Below are positions 34,926-46,465 of a stretch of 64,000 nucleotides of DNA, piece by piece. This DNA comes from Alnus glutinosa (taxonomy: Eukaryota; Streptophyta; Magnoliopsida; Fagales; Betulaceae), in assembly GCF_958979055.1 (NCBI RefSeq), contig NC_084892.1:687001-751000 (forward strand), read 5' to 3'. Numbering within the stretch: the stretch's first letter is position 1; each line of letters opens with the position of its first letter. The notes under the pieces were generated by a model. That model had not been told where the DNA came from. It was given only the letters and a program-made list of their open reading frames with translations, and did no database searches. Position numbers and translations under genes: made by a program.

Positions 34926-36149
34926 ATGGAAACCCAAGCACTCCTCTGCCTTACCTTGGCTTTTCTCTTCTTCTCTGGTAAGCACCTCTCCCCTTCCTCT
35001 GCTTTTGGCCGGCTTTCTTTTCTCTCCATCTTATAAGCGTTCTCATTTGACATAACACATGCATGGGTTCACTTTTTTCTTTCTAGCTGTGTGACTTATT
35101 TTTGTGCTCCATTATAGTATTTCATTCTTACTCATCACCATAAATAAATGATAAAGAGGCCATGCAGGCCTTCTTTTTTTCTTTCTTGTCGTTTTTGGGA
35201 CCGGATTCTATATATGCAATAGGCAGCTTGTATGAGAGCCCGGATCCTACCTTCTCGGACAATTGCCCTGACTGTCCGAACAGGTACGTAGTCGGCCTAC
35301 TCGTCCGAACAGGTAGAACTCGGACATACTCTCACACGACCGCCCTATTGGAGTGCAATAGGGATTAGGGAGAGACCTCAAAAAAATAATAATAATAATA
35401 AATTTGGCCTTTTGGGAGATTAACCGGAAAGAGGTTGAATGTAATACTCTACTTGATATTGTGTGCATGCAGGGGCTCACTCAGTAACATTCACAATAAA
35501 AAACAACTGCCCCTACACAATATGGCCAGGAACATTGACTGGCGGTGGCCTCCCTCAATTAACATCAACCGGGTTAGAGCTAGCCTCCGGAGCTTCGTCA
35601 GCCCTTGACGTTTCTGCTAACTGGTCAGGCCGCATGTGGGCACGAACCCAATGCTCCAATGCCAACGGCAAGTTCAGTTGTGGCACAGCCGACTGTGGCT
35701 CTGGACAGGTCATATGCAACGGTGCGGGTGCAATCCCACCAGCCTCACTCGTCGAGTTCACTCTAAATGGCAGCGGTGGACAAGATTTCTACGATGTCAG
35801 CCTTGTCGATGGCTTTAACTTGCCCTTGTCGATAAGCCCACAAGGCGGGTCAGCTAGTTGCCAAAGCACAAGTTGTCCAGGGAATGTGAACCAGGTTTGC
35901 CCTCCGGAGTTGGTTGTGAAAGGGTCTGATGGCAGCGTAATCGCTTGCAAGAGCGCATGTGAGGCTTTCAATCAGCCGCAATACTATTGCACCGGAGATT
36001 TTAGTACCCCAGATAGATGTCCGCCTACACAGTATTCCAAGGTTTTCAAGGATCAGTGCCCTCAGGCTTACAGCTATGCCTACGACGATAAAACTAGCAC
36101 ATTTACGTGCCCCACTGGTGCCAATTATCTTGTCACATTCTGTCCATAA
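34926..36149 (+). CDS. Thaumatin-like protein TLP-A3 with a lost disulfide cysteine
   Basis: 242 aa; exon 1 34926-34977, exon 2 35473-36149, open throughout. It has the same signal peptide, signature and acidic-cleft residues as A1. One change stands out: residue 189 (codon 35985-35987, TAT) is tyrosine in QPQYYCTG, where every other TLP in the window has cysteine. By alignment to thaumatin this is the partner of the Cys in KSAC, so that cysteine is left unpaired in domain II. Other differences from A1 include SNANGKF, QVICNG and ELVVKGSDG. It may fold poorly or be on the way to becoming a pseudogene; expression would tell. Confidence 0.88.
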
Positions 36150-37796
36150 GATCTGGAAGTAGTTTTCTTCTATTTGTATATAGGAAAAGCTACTTCCTCC
36201 CATTCACAATAAAATTATACTTAGTTTTAAAGTTAAATCTGTTTGATTTTCTTTTTTTAATTTCTTAACATTTCTCGAAATTTGTACAATGGCAAATCGT
36301 TGAAAGAATTGAACTGACATAATATTAAAAAACAAATCAATGATGTAATAATACGGGATCCTCACATATTAAATATTTATTACATTAGAAATAAAATAAA
36401 ATTCACACATATGCTCATGATGAATGAAGGCTTTGGATAACTAGCTCTAAACAACATGTGTCATGCGGTAAAAATTAGGCTTGGCCTACTCAAATTAAAT
36501 TTGATCTTCCCTGCATATTTTGGTCCCTCTACTTGAAAAATTTTATGCTCCGTTTATTTCGGCGTAAAATAATTTTCGTCGTAAAATATGTTCTAAGAAG
36601 TCATTTTTCAGTGTTTGACACATGAAAAATTACAAATATTAGTTATATTTTCAATCAATCATATTAATTAACTTATAAAAATCAATTTTTATTAACAACA
36701 AGAAAATATTAATGTAAAATAATATTAAAAAAAGAACTAAAAATTTATGTTTAACTAAGATATACACATTGACTAACAATAATTATATTTTGGGATTATT
36801 TTAAAAAATTATTTTTAAAGTGGCTGAAATCTGGCCATTTGTGCTGGATTCCGGCCTCCTTACGAGATCCCGGCCAAATCCCTGCCAGTTCCCGGCCAAA
36901 TCCCTGCCAATTCTGGCAAGGATTTGGCTAGATAGCGAAGATCCGACCATTTTGGCCAGAATCTAGCAAATTATCGTCGGAATCGGGCAGGAATTTTCAG
37001 ATTCCGGCACCTGCTAATTCCAACCAGTGTCAGAATCTAGCTTGTCGGAATCCAGTGATGGTTGACTGCTTGAGCGTGAAGGTCGACTGCGTCGTTTAAA
37101 AGATGGCAACTGCTTTTGCCGTCTTGGAAAAATGATTTACGCTTTTAAAGTGTAAGTCATTTTTCGAAATTTACTAAGTATTTTTTGTCAAACGGAAATC
37201 ATTTACGTATATGACAGTCCCAACCAACCTTTAATTATTTTTTTTTAAGAAGAACCGATTCAATGGTTAGTTCGGACCATCACGTCAGCAATAAGAAATT
37301 AATAGTTGTGAAATAAAAACGCCTGTTTTAGTATCAGTATTTTTTTATTTTTTATTTTTGAATAATGTACGCTAAAAACCACATTTGTGTCTCACAACTA
37401 TCTCACAATACTAAAAGTGGTAGTTTCAACCACATTTTTAGATGATCCTTGTTTAAAAAAATAAATAAATAAAGAAATTGATTGGAATTGCTAAATAAAC
37501 AAGGTCGAATAATTGTAAGATAAAGACACGTGTCAAATAATGTATTGTTGATGAAAACGGCCTGAAAAGGTTTATTAACGTGCGTCTTTTAACAATTCCA
37601 GGCAGGGGAAGGAGAAGGATTTCCGAATTCTGATGGGAAGAGTTGGGTCTCAAATACATCCTCGCTAATTAATGATCACCGGGAAGAAGAGGAAAACCGC
37701 CTCAAAATTTAAGGTTTATAAAAGCCTTGGGGCCTCTTCTAACTTTGCATCAGTAAAAATTGAAAGTAGTAGTTTTTTCCCCACTCTAATTTAGCA
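36150..37796 (+). other. TLP-A3 to ALMT-3 spacer
   Basis: Duplicate of 1506-3135. The nonautonomous element at about 36547-37205 has a short internal tandem duplication ('cggccaaatccctgcca' twice near 36875-36910). The ALMT-3 promoter keeps the G-box CACGTG at 37527-37532. No extra gene. Confidence 0.5.
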
Positions 37797-39405
37797 ATGG
37801 ATATTGAGGCGGTGGCGGCAGCAACTGAAGAGAGGGCCGGGGTTTTCGCCGGTGCTTGGGGCTGGCTTAAGGGCTTGCCTGAGAAGTTGAAGAACAAGGC
37901 TGTGGAGGTTGCAAAGAGCGCAAAGAAGCTCGGACAAGACGACCCAAGACGAGTCACCCACTCCCTAAAAGCTGGACTGGCTCTCACATTGGTGTCCTCA
38001 ATATACTATTTGAGCCCTCCGTTCAATTATTTTGGGGTTTTCGGAATGTGGGCTTTGTTAACAGTCGTAGTAGTCTTCGAATTCACTGTTGGTAAGCTTT
38101 TTAAATCAACCGCCCATCAAATTTCAAACTACTTGTCGCATGTATGTAAACGTCGAACTAATGCACGTATTTATACCTTTTCCCTTCCAGGTGCAACCTT
38201 ACTCAAATGTTTTAACACAAGTTTTGGGACATTATGTGGTTGCGCTCTCGGGATTGGTGCTAACAACTTAGCATATCTCTTTGGCGATAAAGGACCACCC
38301 ATTGTCGAAATAATATTGATCCTTCTTTTCTTACTAGGTATATTCCTTCAATTCTTTACATATTTCCTTTCTTCCAAAGACTCTAGAAACGGACTAGTAT
38401 AATTACTTACGCAAATTGTTTTGTTGTGGTGCAGGTGCAGTATCATCATTCATTCGATTCAATCCACGGATCGTGAAAAGCTATGACTATGGGGTGTTGA
38501 TTTTTATATCGACATTTACCTTGGTAGCAGTCTCCGGGTATCGGACCGACGACATCTTACAGCTGGCCGATAAAAGACTCTTCACAATACTAATAGGAGG
38601 AGCAACGTGCCTAGTTATATCCATATTTGTTTTTCCGGTATGGGCTGGCCAAGATCTTCACAAACTAACCGTTTCCAATCTTGAAAAGCTTGCAAACTAT
38701 CTACAAGGTTTAGGAGGTCAATATTTCAATGAAGGGAATGTGACGACCGGTGATATGGCAGCACTCGTTCAAGGTTATGAAAGTGTTCTTGATTCAAAAA
38801 GCGATGAAGATTCCTGGGCGAATTTCGCAAGATGGGAACCAGCGCATGGCGGTTTTCACTTCCGTCATCCATGGAAACAGTACCCGAAGATTGGAGACCT
38901 TGCTCGGCAATGTGCTTACCATATTAAAGCTCTTGATGACTATATCAACTCTGATGATCATATTCAGGCACCATTAATGGAATTCCGAAATATAATTCGA
39001 GAATCAAGCACGAAGATGAGCTCAGAATCCAGCAAGGCATTAAAAGAGTTAGCATTGGCAATAGAAACAAAGACAGACCCTTCAGCTGCCAATCCCCATG
39101 TGGAGAATTCTAAAACCGCCATTAATGACCTAGAAATATTAGCACTTCAAGCTGCCACGACAGAGAATCGTGAAGACGTCCTAGCAATTATTCCGATTGT
39201 TTCGCTTGCTACAAAACTAAAAGAAATCACTAAATGTGTGGAGAAAATATCTGAATCGGTCCACGAGCTTTCTCGCCTAGCACATTTCAACAGTGTTGAA
39301 CCCACTATATCACCAGAGAGACCACAACTAGTGCATGCTGGAAGCGTAGTACCTGTTTCGGACGGTGACAGTATTGACCATGTTGCAATCACAGTGCATG
39401 CATGA
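37797..39405 (+). CDS. Aluminium-activated malate transporter ALMT-3, three exons
   Basis: 470 aa. Exons are 37797-38091, 38191-38337 and 38435-39405 with phase-1 GT-AG introns. It differs from ALMT-1 by two in-frame single-codon insertions (SDDHIQAPLMEF against SDDIQAPLEF) in the cytosolic half and by LTLVSSIYYL, LLFLLG, ETKTDPS and a changed tail (VHAGSVVPVSDGDSIDH). Membrane segments and the WEPAHGGFHFRHPW block are intact. The 1-bp deletion in the leader near 37772 breaks the frame from upstream, which supports the MDIEAVAAA start in all three genes. Confidence 0.92.
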
Positions 39406-40120
39406 AACAAACGTGGATTCACAAACGTGGATTCAAGGTCACATCTGCTGAAATCAAGCCCAGCTGGCCTAGCCTCCTGGCAGCTCTCCTGATTTCCTCT
39501 GACAGCAAAAACAACAATGGCAGAAATCATGGCCATTCCAGTACCTGTTTCATGGGATAGCCGTGTAAAATATATGATTTTCATTTTTAGTTCTCTCTTT
39601 GTACTTTGACACCTCTCTACGTTCTTTGCACATAGTTTGGCTATAAAATAAGAATTAATGAAACATGCTCCAAAACAGATTCTCAAATATTTTCATCTCT
39701 GGCACTAATCTAATATTCTTGAATATTTTTGACAACTACTGTAGAAGAAGGATGAAATATGAGCAAGCCTTCCCTCTTTATGTATTTCATTAATTTTTTA
39801 TTAATTCCTGCTCATATTTGCTTAGCGTAAAAGCAGAAGAAAAATGCTCTTTGTAGAGGTATACGGTGCTCTTTTCAACCATTTTTTTGATTCGGTAATG
39901 TTATTTCTACATTTTTTATACACATTCGCACACAATCACCGGATTCACCACCACCACAACCGGCCATTCCGGATCCTAAAAAATGAAAGAAGAATTGGAA
40001 ATAAAAACTCCTATTCATTATATTTTCCTGCATTTTCTCGGCAGACAAACAGAAACCGTGATTTCAAAGAACACAAAACGTAATTGAAAGTGAAATCACA
40101 GAAACGAAAACTAGCAGTAC
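39406..40120 (+). other. 3' flank of ALMT-3 with extra sequence
   Basis: As in ALMT-1 and ALMT-2, but with about 250 bp (39707-39950) that the other two lack, between 'ggcacta' and 'ggattcacc'. The extra part is AT-rich without inverted ends, so I cannot tell whether it was inserted here or deleted from the others. No gene. Confidence 0.4.
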
Positions 40121-40560
40121 CTTGAGATTCTCATGCGCCGAGACTGACGCCGAAGGAAAGGCTGAAGCTACAAAAAGCGTCGTCGAAGCCATCCGAATCA
40201 AACCAATATAGAATTTGAGTCACTGGAAACGCTAAAATACTGTAGGAACCGGTAAATACAGATCTAATCTGAGAAATTGTTGAGACAGAGAGCAGAGAGA
40301 GATTTTCCTTGCACGTGCCCACATCATCTGCCCGCATCTCCGCCTCCAACTCGCCGTTGTCCACCCGCTTCGGTGCTGTCCAAATGTAGCGCTGGAGATT
40401 TTCCGTCGAGAGATACTGAGAGTGAGAAATTGTTGAGAGAGAGAGAGAGGTTAGATTTGGGAATTGAGGGGATTTGGAGGGAGGGCGAGGCGCTAGAGTT
40501 CGAATCTTTTGGCGCGGGAAACCAAGAATTTCGCCTTTGTTTTTGAGCTTGCTTAATCTG
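40121..40560 (-). pseudogene. Antisense first-exon fragment of an unidentified gene, copy 3
   Basis: Third copy. The coding exon runs from ATG at 40192 to the donor at 40121 and reads MASTTLFVASAFPSASVSAH then ENLK. The 5' leader has several indels relative to the other copies. The short frame and donor remain open in all three, which is little evidence of function over only 24 codons. Confidence 0.4.
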
Positions 40561-41218
40561 ATTTTGGAATTGCAATTTCATGGCTAATAAGTGTGATTTT
40601 AAATTAAATTGTAAAACATAAATCGATTGAGAATTACATTTTTAAAAATTATAATTTAAAAATACAGAAAATCTACTTTTTCAAATAGCAAGTAATATGT
40701 TTTTTAAAAAAAAAACGCAGAATTTTAAAGGTTAATTTGTGATTTTAAAGATAAAATTGCGATTTTGCCAAACACTTAACTGTATTTTTAAAAATTACTT
40801 TTTCAAATTACACATTTTAAAATTGTTATTTTAAATCGCACTTTTTAAAATTACAAACTTAAGCCGACCTAACTTTGTACCAGTTATTTATTTATTTTCT
40901 AATTGATTGAGAATAATTAACTTGGCCTTTTATGTATTTTATGTATTTCACAACATTCACATCACATGTTCTTCTTCCATGGGAAAACATTTTGGGTCCA
41001 GCCCATCCTTTATACGTAGTACTGTAGTAGATATAGAGAGATTGCTAGGTAGCCACGTATACGAGAAAAACTATATATATATATATATATACTACATTTA
41101 ATTCATTCTCATAATGATTTTATAATTTTTTTTTTTGAGATAATTATATTATAATACTTATGTGTACGTTACATGCATTAATATCTAGGGATAAAATTTT
41201 TATGCTTATTCTTTAATA
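40561..41218 (+). other. Far-upstream region of TLP-C
   Basis: AT-rich stretch (40600-40860), then the conserved TLP far-upstream element at about 40965-41045 ('gggaaaacattttgggtccagcccatcc...cgtagtact'), shared with 5759-5844, 8370-8400, 11963-12018, 51250-51312 and, inverted, 61330-61395. An (AT)n tract is at 41072-41091. Confidence 0.5.
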
Positions 41219-41807
41219 GGATAATTATACCGTTGGTTCTTGAGGTTGGCCATAATTAATTTCACTTATTGTAGTTCAAAAAGTTCATGGAAGTCCTCGA
41301 GGTAAATAATAATTACGAATCACTTTCAGGATCAATTTTTTATTCACTAGATTAATAGATTTCGTTAGTCAGCCACGTCACACCCAATAGGAAGCCGACA
41401 TGTGTTTATTACAATAAAAAAAAATATAAAATCTAATGACAATATAAATAAATAAAACATAAATATTTATTTAAAAAAAAAAAAAAAACAAAGGGGTGGC
41501 CATCCAATGGGGGTGGCCAAAGGCAGCCACCCCTTTAATTGTTTTATTTATTTTTATTTTTTTTTTAAAAAAAAAAAACAAATATTTTTATTAGATTTTA
41601 TATTTTATATTGTAATGGAGACGTGTCGACTTCTTATTGAGTGTGACGTGGCTGACTAACAGAATCGGTTAACTTTTGGATGGAAAATATATTCAAGAAC
41701 TGATTTTTAATTATTATTTACTACAATGACCTTTCATGAACTTTTTAAACTACAGAGATTGAAAAATAATTATGATCAATCCCAAAGACTAACCGTACAA
41801 TTATCCC
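41219..41807. mobile_element. MITE of about 590 bp upstream of TLP-C
   Basis: The ends are inverted (ggataattataccgttggtt / actaaccgtacaattatcc), with further pairing inward ('aaaaagttcatgg' / 'catgaactttttaaac'). Flanks ttctttaat and ccttcaat look like a degraded 8-9-bp target duplication. The TLP-C' copy (23229-23245) is empty here, so the insertion followed that duplication. The middle has 'ggggtggccatcc...ggcagccacccc'. A relative is at 61450-61815. Confidence 0.7.
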
Positions 41808-42838
41808 TTCAATTATAGCCGGACTTCCTACATTTTCTTAAATCTGTTTATCTGGATGCATTAGACATGCATATGTGAACATGGTCCGATCCTAGACCTG
41901 TTCCAAAGGCCCAAAAGACACATATCCACCAAGTGGAATATTTGGTAATTAGGTAATTATGTCCCCCATAAAATAGATTATCTTTAAGTGAAATGGTCAA
42001 AAAAAAGTTTTGAGTTCACTTGAGATAATGTATTTTATTATTCAGATTTTATTTTACTTCATCGAACAGTGTCTATGGTGATAGTAACTTAAAAATTACG
42101 GTTAGTTTATACATGAAAACATATACATTATTAAATTTGTAAAATCCTCCAAAAATATGGTTATTCTACAATATTATTCTCATAATTACATGGCCATAGT
42201 AAGCCGCATCCAAGGTCATTACTATGTATTAAATGTTGAATTGCAAGTTTCTAAGTGTAATTAAGAATAAGGTAAGTTCTAAACTTGTGAGTTGTGATGT
42301 CACACATACACAAGGGGATGACGAAAGAATAGATGATCGAGGTTAATCGGAACTAGATGAGGGATTGAGAAGGCCTAGTTATGGTAATTAGAACACGTTC
42401 AGTTTGACTATTTTAGATAATGAATGAGTTTTCAAAAGCCTTTGATCTCAATTAATCCCTTTGATTTTTTTTATAAGTTTTTAATCCCTTTGATTGTTCA
42501 ACTTTAGTCTTTGCTCATAAGCAGATCTTTTTGGGGCAAAGAGAGAAATAATATATATATATATATACAAAACAAAGACCCTACCAGATCATACCACGTA
42601 CGTCTACTCCAAATTCTATCCAGACCTTACACTTCGCATGGGTAATAATGGTCTTTTCCACATGCAGCTAAAAATTCTATGCACGCAAGTCAAAGAAATT
42701 CAGCGAAACAAAAAATTACAAATAAGATGGCCTAAAAGTCAGAGATACCTATACATACTCTATATATATATATACACACACACACATACATATCTATCCC
42801 TTCATCAAACAAAAACATCATATCACAAAGCAATCACA
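41808..42838 (+). promoter_or_regulatory. TLP-C promoter region
   Basis: Duplicate of the TLP-C' upstream region. A TATA-rich tract (42762-42775) lies 60-80 bp before the start codon. I see neither the G-box/TATATATA arrangement nor the CGCGTT of the B and D promoters, so TLP-C may be controlled differently. Confidence 0.4.
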
Positions 42839-43865
42839 ATGAGAACTCGGATACTCTTCCGCCTCATCTTTGCCTTTCTTTTCATCTATGGTACGGTAAT
42901 TTTTCTTCTTCTTGTCAATGATATATATATTTGTGTTTTTCTTTCCATAGATTAATAACTCATAATCGAATCATATTTCACAAGAATCCATAAATGTTCA
43001 CGCCATCTTGACACAAACTCTAGTTTGTAAAATCATTCCCCATTTAACCGATACAACTCATTTATTTCTGTGATAATTATTAGTTACTACGTTTGTTGCA
43101 TCCAAGATCTGCTTTCATTTTCATGTTCGAACTGGTGACAATTAATATTAAGGACTTTGGGTTCATGTTCCGTGCATATATGCAGGTGCTCACTCTGTTA
43201 CAATAACTGTAACAAACAATTGTCCGTACACCATCTGGCCCGGAGACTTGACAGCGAATCAGAAACCTCAGTTATCAAACACTGGATTCGAGCTACCATC
43301 CAAAGCATCTACATCACTAGATGTCCAAGCTCCGTGGATCGGCCGGTTTTGGGCCCGAACCGGATGCTCCACGAATGGCTCGAGAAATTTCACTTGTGCT
43401 ACTGCGGATTGTAGCTCCGGTCAGGTTTCATGCAATGGCAACAGTGCAATCCCGCCAACGTCTTTGGCAGAAATCGATATTGCAGCGAACGGTAAACAAG
43501 ATTTCTACGATGTAAGCCTTGTAGATGGCTTCAACTTGCCTGTAACGGTAGCTCCACAGGGCGGTTCCGGTCCATGCAAGAGCTCGAGTTGTCCTATCAA
43601 CTTGAACTCGGCTTGCCCAACAGAGCTACAAGTGAAAGCGTCCGATGGAAGTGTTATCGGTTGCAAGACTGCATGCATAGCATTCAATCAGCCACAGTAC
43701 TGCTGCACTGGCAATTATAGTACCCCTGAGACATGCCCACCTACGAACTACTCCAAATTCTTCAAGGACCAGTGCCCTCAAGCCTATAGTAATGCCTATG
43801 ATGATCAAACTAGCCTCTTTACGTGCTCTGGTGCACCTGATTACAATATCACGTTCTGTCCATGA
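42839..43865 (+). CDS. Thaumatin-like protein TLP-C (PR-5 family), two exons
   Basis: 243 aa; exon 1 is 42839-42890 ([18 protein letters not shown]), exon 2 is 43186-43865, phase-1 intron. The mature part starts [20 protein letters not shown]. Signature [17 protein letters not shown], 16 cysteines, R of WARTGC, E of SLAEI and both D of FYDVSLVDG are present. It has more N-glycosylation sequons than its neighbours (NGS, NFT, NYS twice, NIT). The donor reads TATG|GTACGGTAAT, where the C' relic has TATG|GTAATT: five extra bases create a second GT that would shift the frame if used. The first GT keeps the frame. Confidence 0.92.
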
Positions 43866-44232
43866 ATAAAAGAAAGGAACGTGTAATTCCTTTCTCTAGG
43901 GTACAAAGTCACGGGACTCCTTAAATGGGGTTTAGCCCTTATTTTCTTATTGATCGCGGATTTATGTCTTCGATCATGAACCTAAAGTTTATTATATTTA
44001 AGTTTATTCTAGAAAGGTAAATCAGAGTATGAAGTTTAATTTTGTTACAAAATTTAATTTTAATTAATGCAATCCTAACCAAATTCTGGGAAAAAAAAAA
44101 AGAGAAAAAAAGAAAAAGAAAGAAGCTAGAAAGAAGGAAGCAAAGCAAAGCAATTGCAAATTAAGTTATATATTTAGTCTGCCCCTATATATCACATTAA
44201 TTCCAGCTGTACGTGAAAGAGTATATAATGAT

Positions 44233-44270
<38 letters not shown>

Positions 44271-45027
44271 CATGTCCACACAAAAGAGGAGGAAATTCGA
44301 ACTAGTGACCTTCGCTTCATGAGTCGTGGTCTCCAGCCAATGAAGTTACCCGTTAAGGGCAAGTACATAATAATAAATGATCCTTCACGTACATAATTAA
44401 TTTAGAAATATACTAGACCGCTGAAGCTAACTAACTATTGTTAATGTTCCAATGAGTTGAAATTGCAAGTTTCTTATTTAGTGTAAGAATATGAGGTACG
44501 TTCTAAAATGATTTGACATATATATAGTTACACCGTTAAAAAATAAAAAATAAAAACTCACTTTTTATATAGATAGCTAACTAGACTTAGAAATATAAAT
44601 TATGAACCATAGAATAACACAAAGAATTATTAACCATAAATTGATGATTGCAATGAATAATGCTAGAAGCTATAAATTTATCTTCTAATTATCTCACAAT
44701 TAATGTTGACACGGCAATTCTAATCGATCATTGATTCAAAATAACACATCAGTATTATACCATAAAAACGTGATTTATATAACATTACAGTGAGAAAATA
44801 TTAATATAAGAACGAGAGGTTTTACGTAACGAATAGTAAGGCGAAACAAAAGGAGACGAAACATCTTCTCTTTTTTCCTTCTTTTTCCGAGCCACTTGAA
44901 CAGAGCTGGTGTGAGGAGATCATGAGGGTAGTGGCGATGTTGACAATTTCAGTGGCAACGATGGAGAGATTGGAGGAGGCTCAAGACGGGGGTGAGACGT
45001 TGGGTAGTGACTCATCTAAGATGCAGG
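43866..45027. other. 3' flank of TLP-C and spacer
   Basis: Contains the SINE at 44235-44360. A second copy of a TLP-C upstream motif ('ttccaatgagttgaaattgcaagtttct', about 44448-44475) recurs here, suggesting an older internal duplication. An open stretch 44922-45110 shifts out of frame in the B1 module. No gene called. Confidence 0.4.
44235..44360 (-). mobile_element. tRNA-derived SINE, minus strand
   Basis: Read on the minus strand: 'taacttcattggctggag' (A-box-like), then 'ggtcactagttcgaattt' (B-box-like), then a short body and a tail of about 32 A (44235-44266 as T on the plus strand). The order A-box, B-box, poly-A in about 125 bp is that of a plant SINE. Possible target repeat ataatgata / ataataata at the edges. 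Confidence 0.65.
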
Positions 45028-46017
45028 TTGCAGTGGGTCATGGCTGGTTTGGTCTGTGGAATGTGATTGAAGGGACGACGGTTGTGGGTTGTGAACATCT
45101 TGGTTCATGAGCATTGAGCAACGTCACGAACCTGTGGATCTTTGTGAATCGTTGGTTGACGGTGACTTACAATGGACCCAAGCTGTTTTGAGAGACATGA
45201 TGAGCGGTGATTCTTTATCCTCTTTCATTGCCTCAATGCCGGCCACACAATAGTTGTTTCTAAATTTTTGCCCAATTCGTTCCATGGTTTGGCTTGGATT
45301 GGCCAGCTGATGGGCAAAACTCAGCTCCAAAAGATCAAGAGTAAACAATGAAGTTGAGAAGGAACCCATGCATAACCAAAAACAGAATATGATGTACTCA
45401 AATTAATCCAACGAGCGTTTACTTTACATAACTCGATTGATCAATGTAAATTAAACGTTGGAGCTTCATGTTTCACAGAGAACGTAATTGGTAGATGATG
45501 TTTTCTTGAGAAACTAATCACTAGATTCCAATAAATAGAGAATTAGTAATTCTTTCAAAAATTAATGCCACCCTTTTTTCTTTTTTTTCTTTTTTTTTTT
45601 TTATTTTAATTTTCTTGTTTTTTTGGGTCAGCATGCACCTTTAATTTGTTTCACTTCTTGTTTATTCTGTAATATGCATTGGCTTAGCAGATTCTTTGGT
45701 GACAGTAGAATAATAATCTTTAAGTAATGTTACACACACTCCCACTTCTCTACACTTATTTCTCCACACTCTTAGGTAGTTTTTAAAATTGCCATTAGAT
45801 TAAAATCTAATAAAGATCCATATCAAAATACTCAATGATGATTTTAAAAGCCACCTAAAAATGTGGAGAAATGGACGTGAAGAAGTGGAAGTGTGTGCAA
45901 GATTACTCATATATAATGTTTTAGTTATAGGCATAGCTTCATCATTATTGTTTTCCTTTTTTGTTAATTATCATTTTTCTTTCCTTAACTTGCTAAAGAA
46001 AATCCTACATAAGTACA
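45028..46017 (+). other. Left part of the B2 module
   Basis: Duplicate of 5873-6838. It contains MITE-1 (about 45726-45910), with ends and internal pairing as in B1 but more decay. The MITE-2 target copy TAAGTACA is at 46010-46017. No gene. Confidence 0.5.
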
Positions 46018-46208
46018 CGAGGAATGTTAGAACTCCTTCTAGTGTTCTTCTGGTGTCCATCTGAAATGATATAAATGTAATAAAAAAAATGAAAAAATTG
46101 CATCAATGTCATCTAGAAGCTAAGAACATAGATGTAATTTTTTTTATTACATTTATGTCCTTCCAGATGGACACCATAAGAACACTAGAAGGAACTCTAA
46201 CATTCCTC
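46018..46208. mobile_element. MITE-2, hAT-like, in B2
   Basis: Orthologous copy of 6839-7032 with the same 8-bp duplication TAAGTACA (46010-46017, 46209-46216) and the same hairpin. Confidence 0.8.
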
Positions 46209-46224
46209 TAAGTACATATATATG

Positions 46225-46465
46225 CACCGAGTGACATGTGAAATAAAGACACGTGTCCAATAACGTATTGTTGATCATGAAAACTGCCTCAAAAGGTTTA
46301 AAAAGCCTTGGGCCGCCTCTTTTAACAATTCCGGCCGAGCAGGAGAAGGAGAAGGATTTCTAGTCTCACCTGATCCGACTAACCCAAGATTTTGCATGTA
46401 AATATCTAGTCGCAGCACCAAGAGGCAAACCGCCTCAAATACAACCTCATGCTAGCTCCCTTAAT
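46225..46465 (+). pseudogene. Relic of an ALMT promoter in the B2 module
   Basis: 'aaagacacgtgtccaataacgtattgttgat' and following words match the ALMT-1 promoter (2860-2965) in order, including the G-box core, 'aaaggttt', 'tcttttaacaattccgg' and 'ggagaaggatttc'. No ALMT exon follows; instead the TLP-B2 upstream region begins. The transposon seen in B1 at 7313-8328 is missing here, so this is its empty site. Confidence 0.5.
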
